Assembly (NCBI RefSeq): GCF_000463115.2 | Contig: NZ_AWFX01000011.1 | Span: forward strand, 186,001 to 250,000 | Source of the DNA: Franconibacter helveticus LMG 23732 | Lineage (GTDB): Bacteria > Pseudomonadota > Gammaproteobacteria > Enterobacterales > Enterobacteriaceae | DNA: 64,000 bases | Direction of reading: 5' to 3' | In this document: positions 59,054-64,000 of the stretch, in pieces | Numbering within the stretch: the stretch's first letter is position 1 | How the letters are laid out: each line of letters starts with the position of its first letter | Notes under the pieces: model-generated | The model's database searches: none | Seen by the model: only the letters and a program-made list of their open reading frames with translations | Told to the model about the DNA's origin: nothing | Translations under genes and position numbers: made by a program

Positions 59054-60334
59054 TTACAGCTTCGCAAACACCCGACGGGCGGCGTCAATGGTGTTGTTGA
59101 TATCCTCTTCGCTATGGGCGACAGACATAAACCCTGCCTCGAAGGCGGAAGGAGCAAAGTAAACGCCTTCTTCCAGCATCAGATGGAAGAAACGCTTGAA
59201 GCGTTCAACGTCGCAGGCGAGCACATCTTTGTAGCACGTTACGCTTTGCGCGCGGGTGAAGAAAAGGCCGAACATGCCGCCTACGTGGTTGACCACCAGC
59301 GGGATGCCCGCTTCTGAAGCCGCTTCGCGCAGCCCTTCGGCCAGGCGAGTCGTGAGGTCATTCAGGGTGGCATGTATGCCCGGCTGGGCCACTTCGCTCA
59401 GGCAGGCGTAACCCGCCGCCATGGCAATCGGGTTGCCGGAGAGCGTGCCCGCCTGGTAGACCGGCCCGGTCGGCGCCAGCGCTTGCATAATTTCGCGACG
59501 TCCGCCGAAGGCGCCTACCGGCATGCCGCCGCCGATGATTTTGCCAAGGCAGGTGAGGTCCGGCTCAACATGGTAATGCGCCTGCGCCCCTGCCAGCGCT
59601 ACGCGAAAACCGGTCATGACTTCATCGATAATCAGCAGCGCGCCGAACTCATCGCACAAGGCGCGCAGGCCCGGCAGAAAATCGGGCTGCGGCGGAATAC
59701 AGTTCATATTGCCTGCCACCGGCTCGACGATAATACAGGCGATATCCTGCGGATACAGCTCGAAAGCCTCACGTACGGAGGCAAGATCGTTGTAAGTGCA
59801 GGTAAGCGTGTGCTTCGCGAAATCCGCCGGTACGCCAGGCGAATTGGGCTGGCCGAGGGTCAGCGCGCCGGAGCCCGCTTTCACCAGCAGGTGATCGGCG
59901 TGACCGTGGTAGCAGCCTTCAAACTTGATGATTTTGTCGCGGCCGGTAAAACCGCGCGCCAGGCGGATGGCGCTCATGGTCGCTTCGGTGCCGGAGTTTA
60001 CCATGCGCACCATATCCATCGTCGGCACCAGCTCGGTGACGAGCTGCGCCATTTTCACTTCCATCTCGGTAGGCGCGCCAAAGCTCAGGCCGCGCTGCGC
60101 CGCTTCAATCACCGCATTGCGGATAGCCGGGTGGTTATGGCCAAGCACCATCGGGCCCCAGGAGCCTACATAGTCGATATAGGCTTTGCCGTCGGCGTCA
60201 TACAGGTAAGCCCCGTCCGCACGCTCGATAAACAGCGGGACGCCGCCCACGCCGGTAAAGGCGCGTACCGGCGAGTTAACGCCGCCGGGAATAAGTTCGC
60301 GGGCGGCGGCGTAGAGGTTTTCAGACTTACTCAT
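59054..60334 (-). CDS. hemL: Glutamate-1-semialdehyde 2,1-aminomutase
   Basis: 426 residues, the E. coli length. A PLP enzyme of class III aminotransferase fold that makes 5-aminolevulinate for haem. The PLP lysine is in [16 protein letters not shown] (near residue 265), with the cofactor motif [19 protein letters not shown] and [14 protein letters not shown]. It stands alone, divergent from clcA. Confidence 0.98.
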   Translation of the reverse strand: MSKSENLYAAARELIPGGVNSPVRAFTGVGGVPLFIERADGAYLYDADGKAYIDYVGSWGPMVLGHNHPAIRNAVIEAAQRGLSFGAPTEMEVKMAQLVTELVPTMDMVRMVNSGTEATMSAIRLARGFTGRDKIIKFEGCYHGHADHLLVKAGSGALTLGQPNSPGVPADFAKHTLTCTYNDLASVREAFELYPQDIACIIVEPVAGNMNCIPPQPDFLPGLRALCDEFGALLIIDEVMTGFRVALAGAQAHYHVEPDLTCLGKIIGGGMPVGAFGGRREIMQALAPTGPVYQAGTLSGNPIAMAAGYACLSEVAQPGIHATLNDLTTRLAEGLREAASEAGIPLVVNHVGGMFGLFFTRAQSVTCYKDVLACDVERFKRFFHLMLEEGVYFAPSAFEAGFMSVAHSEEDINNTIDAARRVFAKL

Positions 60335-60513
60335 GAATCGGCTCCTGATTCGTGGGAAAAGAGATAACGGGCTATTCTAAGTCATCCCGTCCAGGTTATG
60401 AAAGTTTTGCCCGATTGAACCACCACAATCTTAAGGGATTATTCATGCGACGCAGCGGCGAGCGGCAGGTAAAATAGCGTGCGCATTCTGTTTTACCCAC
60501 AAATGATGATGGC

Positions 60514-61920
60514 ATGAAACCACAAACTTCCACTTTCAGAGCACAACAGCGGCTCCGCTTACGCCGCCTGATGATGATTCGCCACCTGATCCGCCGCGAC
60601 AAAACCCCTCTGGCCATTTTGTTAATGGCGGCAGTCGTCGGCACGCTGGCGGGACTGGCCGGGGTTGCGTTTGAGCGCGCCGTGACCTGGGTGCAGCAAA
60701 ACCGCATCGGCATGCTGGCGCAGGTGGCCGATCGCGCCTGGTTGGTCTGGCCGCTGGCGTTTATTGTCTCCGCGCTGCTGGCGATGGTGGGCTACTGGCT
60801 GGTGCGCCGCTTCGCGCCGGAAGCGGGCGGCTCCGGCATCCCGGAAATAGAAGGGGCGCTGGAAGAGTTGCGCCCGGTGCGCTGGTGGCGGGTATTGCCG
60901 GTGAAGTTTATCGGCGGCATGGGCACCCTCGGCGCAGGCATGGTGCTGGGGCGCGAAGGGCCGACGGTGCAGATTGGCGGCAATGTCGGTCGCATGGTGT
61001 TGGATATTTTTCGCATGCGCGGCGCGGAAGCGCGCCATACGCTGCTGGCGACCGGGGCGGCTTCGGGGCTGTCGGCAGCGTTTAACGCGCCGCTGGCGGG
61101 CATCCTGTTCATCATTGAGGAGATGCGCCCGCAGTTTCGCTACAACCTTATCTCTATTAAAGCGGTTTTTACCGGCGTGATTATGTCGAGCATCGTCTTT
61201 CGCATTTTCAACGGCGAAAACGCGGTAATCGAAGTGGGAAAACTCAGCAACGCGCCGGTGAACACCCTCTGGCTCTATCTGATGCTCGGCATCGTTTTCG
61301 GCGCGGTGGGGCCGCTGTTTAACCATCTGGTGTTTCGCGCCCAGGATATGTTCCAGCGTATTCACGGCGGCAATATCACGAAGTGGGTGCTGGTAGGCGG
61401 CGCGCTGGGCGGGCTGTGCGGCGTGCTGGCGCTGATTGAGCCTGCGGCGGCGGGCGGCGGCTTTAATCTTATCCCCATCGCGGCGGCGGGCAACTTTAGC
61501 GTCGGCATGCTGCTGTTTATTTTTATCGCCAGGGTCATCACCACGCTTTTATGCTTCGCCTCGGGCGCGCCGGGCGGCATTTTCGCGCCGATGCTGGCGC
61601 TCGGCACGCTGCTTGGCACCGCGTTCGGCATGGCTTGCGCCGCCTGGTTTCCGGCCTATCATCTTGATGTCGGCACCTTCGCCATTGCCGGCATGGGCGC
61701 GCTGTTCGCCGCCTCCGTACGGGCGCCGCTGACCGGCATCGTGCTGGTGCTGGAGATGACCGATAATTACCAGCTCATTCTGCCAATGATCATCACCTGT
61801 CTTGGCGCTACGCTGCTGGCGCAATTCCTTGGCGGCAAACCGCTTTATTCCTCTATCCTCGCCCGTACCCTGGCAAAACAGCAGGCGGAACAGCAGGCGC
61901 AGGCCGGGCAGAATACTTGA
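60514..61920 (+). CDS. clcA: H+/Cl- exchange transporter ClcA
   Basis: 468 residues (473 in E. coli). CLC motifs and key residues are in place: GSGIP with Ser107, GREGP with the gating Glu148, the proton glutamate Glu203 in [11 protein letters not shown], and [14 protein letters not shown]. It helps in extreme acid resistance by exchanging two chloride ions for a proton. It stands alone; the ATG at 60514 lies next to a poor Shine-Dalgarno. Upstream, 179 bases separate it from hemL. Confidence 0.96.
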   Translation: MKPQTSTFRAQQRLRLRRLMMIRHLIRRDKTPLAILLMAAVVGTLAGLAGVAFERAVTWVQQNRIGMLAQVADRAWLVWPLAFIVSALLAMVGYWLVRRFAPEAGGSGIPEIEGALEELRPVRWWRVLPVKFIGGMGTLGAGMVLGREGPTVQIGGNVGRMVLDIFRMRGAEARHTLLATGAASGLSAAFNAPLAGILFIIEEMRPQFRYNLISIKAVFTGVIMSSIVFRIFNGENAVIEVGKLSNAPVNTLWLYLMLGIVFGAVGPLFNHLVFRAQDMFQRIHGGNITKWVLVGGALGGLCGVLALIEPAAAGGGFNLIPIAAAGNFSVGMLLFIFIARVITTLLCFASGAPGGIFAPMLALGTLLGTAFGMACAAWFPAYHLDVGTFAIAGMGALFAASVRAPLTGIVLVLEMTDNYQLILPMIITCLGATLLAQFLGGKPLYSSILARTLAKQQAEQQAQAGQNT

Positions 61921-61943
61921 ACGATTTACCAGGGTAATAGATA

Positions 61944-62000
61944 ATGGCCTTAAAGATCGGGTTATTCTTTGCCCGATTGCGGTCTTCGTTGGGAGCATAA
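61944..62000 (+). CDS. Candidate 18-codon leader ORF of erpA
   Basis: [18 protein letters not shown] ends in TAA one base before the erpA ATG (TAAaATG). AGGG lies 9 bases before its own ATG. It spans the erpA ribosome-binding site (GGGAG 61991-61995), and a 7-base stem (GATCGGG / CCCGATT, 61955-61978) lies inside it. Position alone suggests translational coupling. Chance occurrence is quite possible for such a short frame. Confidence 0.3.
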   Translation: MALKIGLFFARLRSSLGA

Positions 62001-62001
62001 A

Positions 62002-62346
62002 ATGAGTGATGACGTAGCGCTGCCTCTGCAATTTACCGATGCAGCAGCCAATAAAGTAAAAAGCCTGATCGCGGATGAAGAGAATCCGAACCTGAAACTG
62101 CGCGTCTACATCACCGGTGGCGGTTGCAGCGGCTTCCAGTACGGTTTTACCTTTGATGATCAGATCAACGACGGCGATATGACCATCGAAAAACAGGGCG
62201 TCGGGCTGGTTGTCGACCCGATGAGCCTGCAATATCTGGTGGGCGGCTCGGTGGATTACACCGAAGGGCTGGAAGGTTCCCGTTTCGTGGTGACCAACCC
62301 GAACGCCACCAGCACCTGCGGCTGCGGTTCTTCCTTCAGCATCTAA
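62002..62346 (+). CDS. erpA: Iron-sulphur cluster carrier ErpA
   Basis: 114 residues from [20 protein letters not shown], the E. coli length. A-type carrier with the three cluster cysteines in [11 protein letters not shown] (near 42) and TCGCGSSF (near 106 and 108). It delivers [Fe-S] clusters to IspG/IspH and respiratory enzymes. The GGGAG site is 6 bases upstream. A strong terminator follows. Confidence 0.97.
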   Translation: MSDDVALPLQFTDAAANKVKSLIADEENPNLKLRVYITGGGCSGFQYGFTFDDQINDGDMTIEKQGVGLVVDPMSLQYLVGGSVDYTEGLEGSRFVVTNPNATSTCGCGSSFSI

Positions 62347-62369
62347 TCCCGTCAGGTAGTCAGGTAAAA

Positions 62370-62402
62370 GAAAAGCCGTGTTGTGAGACACGGCTTTTTT
62401 GT
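62370..62402. terminator. Bidirectional terminator between erpA and yadS
   Basis: AAAGCCGTGT-TGTGAG-ACACGGCTTTTTT, ending next to the yadS stop. Confidence 0.92.
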
Positions 62403-63023
62403 TTATGCATGATCGTCCAGCGCGAAGGTGGGCAGCTTAAGGTGCCAGCGAATAGCGGCGAGGCGAATGGCGAGCGTGACCGCCATGCCGATCATACTGG
62501 CCTGTTCCAGCGGCACGTTAAATGTATAAAAGGCAGTGGCATGAACAATGCCGCCAGCGATGCAGGCGGTCGCGTAAATTTCAGTTCGCAGGATCATGGG
62601 AATTTCGCGAGCCAGCACGTCGCGGATAATGCCGCCGCCGACGCCAGTCACCACCCCCATGCAGATAGCCACCAGCGGCCCGGTGCCGGCGAGGAACGCC
62701 TTATTAACGCCGATGCCGACGAACACTGCCAGGCCTACGGCATCCAGCACCGGCAGGATCCACTTCGGCAGGCGGCGCGGCTGGCGCACCAGGATAATGG
62801 TCAGCAGACAGGTGACCATCGCCACTACCAGGTCGGTGGGATCTTTAACCCAGAAGACCGGGCCGTGATCGAGCGCCATGTCGCGGATGGTGCCGCCGCC
62901 TACCGCCGTCACTACGCCTAATACCAGTACGCCGAACGGATCCATCCGCAGCTTGCCGGCCAGTAAAACGCCAGAGATGGCGAATACGGCTGTGCCTATG
63001 ATATCCAGCCAATAAACCAGCAT
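62403..63023 (-). CDS. yadS: UPF0126/TRIC family membrane protein YadS
   Basis: 206 residues with about seven hydrophobic segments. It has the internal repeat of the UPF0126 family: GVVTAVGGGTIRDMAL (about residues 36-51) and GVVTGVGGGIIRDVLA (about 122-137). Prokaryotic TRIC-like cation channels share this fold; a glycine-related role has also been proposed for relatives. It is the third gene of mtn-btuF-yadS. Confidence 0.93.
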   Translation of the reverse strand: MLVYWLDIIGTAVFAISGVLLAGKLRMDPFGVLVLGVVTAVGGGTIRDMALDHGPVFWVKDPTDLVVAMVTCLLTIILVRQPRRLPKWILPVLDAVGLAVFVGIGVNKAFLAGTGPLVAICMGVVTGVGGGIIRDVLAREIPMILRTEIYATACIAGGIVHATAFYTFNVPLEQASMIGMAVTLAIRLAAIRWHLKLPTFALDDHA

Positions 63024-63047
63024 GTCCTTACCTCGTCCCTCGACTCG

Positions 63048-63851
63048 TTAATTCGTGGCTGCCAGCGCCTGGCAGATCTGTTTCGCGGCGAGGATAATAC
63101 GCGGCCCGGCGCGCTCAAACCAGTCGTCTTTCACGGTGATAACCGGAACTTTTAGCTGCTCGTGCCAGAACTGCGTTATTTGCGGAATTTGCTGTTCATC
63201 GCCAGTGGTGATGATGAGCTGCGGCTGGCGCATCAGCACCTGTTCGCGGCTCACCTGCGGCCAGGGCGCAGGGCTGTCGGCGAAAATATTTTCACCGCCG
63301 CACACCTCCACCAGCTGGTTTTGAATGGAGCTTTTATTGGTGGTGAAAAGCGGCTGTCCGCCAAATTGCAGAAAGACGCGTTTTTTCGCTTTCCCGGCAT
63401 ACTGCCTTTTCAGCGTAACGAAGTCCTGCATTAGCGCGTCAGCCGCCGCCCTGGCCTTTTCCGGCGTTGGACTGAAGGGCGCAAGCCTGCGAAGCGCCTC
63501 AGCGACTTGCTCCACTGTCGCCGGATCTATCCACATAACCTGAATGCCGAGCGATTTAAGCTGGTTAACCTGTCGTTCGGCATTGCCGCCGCGCCAGGCC
63601 AGCACCAGGTCGGGCTTGAGCGCCACAATGCGCTCAAGGTTCATGCCCTGCCAGTTCGCCACCTGCTCAAGTTTTTTCGCCGCGGCGGGGTAGTCTGAGT
63701 AAGCGCTGGCCGCGATGGGCGTAATGCCCGCCGCGAAAGCGAGTTCGGTATTGGAAGGGGAGAGGGAAATCACGCGCGGCGCGGCCATCAGCCACGCCGG
63801 GAGCGAAAGAAGCAGGGCGGCGAGCGCCCTGTAAGGCAACCGCTTAGCCAC
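63048..63851 (-). CDS. btuF: Vitamin B12 periplasmic binding protein BtuF
   Basis: 267 residues (266 in E. coli). Signal peptide to about residue 23 ([15 protein letters not shown]). Class III binding protein with [47 protein letters not shown] and [13 protein letters not shown]. It delivers cobalamin to BtuCD, which is not in the window. The start overlaps the end of mtn by 8 bases. Confidence 0.96.
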   Translation of the reverse strand: MAKRLPYRALAALLLSLPAWLMAAPRVISLSPSNTELAFAAGITPIAASAYSDYPAAAKKLEQVANWQGMNLERIVALKPDLVLAWRGGNAERQVNQLKSLGIQVMWIDPATVEQVAEALRRLAPFSPTPEKARAAADALMQDFVTLKRQYAGKAKKRVFLQFGGQPLFTTNKSSIQNQLVEVCGGENIFADSPAPWPQVSREQVLMRQPQLIITTGDEQQIPQITQFWHEQLKVPVITVKDDWFERAGPRIILAAKQICQALAATN

Positions 63852-64000
63852 GGCTTAACGAAACGAGCAGCGTTTCCACCATCAGGCTGGATTGCTTCGC
63901 CGCCACCGCGAGGAACTCCTCAAAGCTCAGATGCGACTGCTGGTCCGCCACGTCGGAAATGGCGCGCACTACCACGAACGGCACGCCAAAGTTATGGCAG
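63844..64000 (-). CDS. mtn: 5'-methylthioadenosine/S-adenosylhomocysteine nucleosidase, C-terminal part
   Basis: Only the last 51 codons are in the window. They read [20 protein letters not shown], then [20 protein letters not shown], ending [11 protein letters not shown], which matches Mtn (Pfs). The catalytic Asp is in RAISDVAD. The enzyme removes adenine from MTA and SAH; MTA is the by-product of the SpeE reaction encoded at 29564. It overlaps btuF as in E. coli. Confidence 0.93.
   Translation of the reverse strand, partial: CHNFGVPFVVVRAISDVADQQSHLSFEEFLAVAAKQSSLMVETLLVSLSRG

Overview
The window is a stretch of core chromosome from a moderately GC-rich member of the Enterobacteriaceae. 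Gene order runs mutT-yacG-zapD-coaE-guaC-hofCB-ppdD-nadC-ampDE-aroP-pdhR-aceEF-lpd-yacH-acnB-yacL-speDE-yacC-cueO-gcd-hpt-can-yadGHIE-panDCB-folK-pcnB-gluQ-dksA-sfsA-thpR-hrpB-mrcB-fhuACDB-hemL-clcA-erpA-yadS-btuF-mtn. This is the Escherichia coli K-12 order from about minute 2 to minute 4, as I recall it. The sequence alone does not fix the genus. GC content, the chromosomal traT-like gene, the GH43/GPH pair between ampE and aroP and the missing yadD would fit the Cronobacter/Franconibacter/Siccibacter group or a relative. I saw no tRNA, rRNA, CRISPR array, intact transposase or prophage.

Layout. 1-11,100: end of mutT, the coaE-zapD-yacG operon, guaC, the type IV pilus operon ppdD-hofB-hofC behind a competence-type CRP-S site, nadC, ampD-ampE, then an accessory arabinoside/xyloside pair (GH43 hydrolase and GPH symporter). 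11,100-20,700: a decayed GH43 fragment, aroP with two TyrR-like boxes, and the pdhR-aceE-aceF-lpd region with a PdhR operator and an ERIC-type repeat. 20,700-25,100: a variable pocket with a traT-like lipoprotein, a DUF2950/DUF3300 envelope operon, and an intergenic region holding a 39-codon membrane peptide gene that faces a terminated RNA-like unit. 25,100-36,900: acnB, polyamine synthesis (speE, speD), copper oxidase cueO behind a CueR-type promoter, membrane glucose dehydrogenase, hpt, carbonic anhydrase. 36,900-50,100: ABC exporter yadGH, yadI, yadE, pantothenate synthesis (panBCD), folK-pcnB-gluQ-dksA, sfsA, thpR, hrpB. 50,100-64,000: PBP1b, ferrichrome uptake (fhuACDB, Fur-type site), hemL, clcA, erpA, yadS, btuF and the end of mtn.

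Most genes are housekeeping genes of normal length with their family motifs intact. The points of most interest are: (1) a TimP/TimR(RyfA)-like small toxin/sRNA candidate at 24,384-24,896, in which a 13-nt repeat would let the RNA pair with the leader of the peptide mRNA; (2) a perfect 11-nt anti-Shine-Dalgarno in front of speE; (3) a short ORF that ends one base before erpA; (4) an AUU start codon for pcnB; (5) a GH43 pseudogene scar beside the intact GH43 operon; (6) YadI with arginine where the phosphorylatable histidine should be; (7) a close homologue of the F-plasmid TraT protein in a chromosomal backbone.
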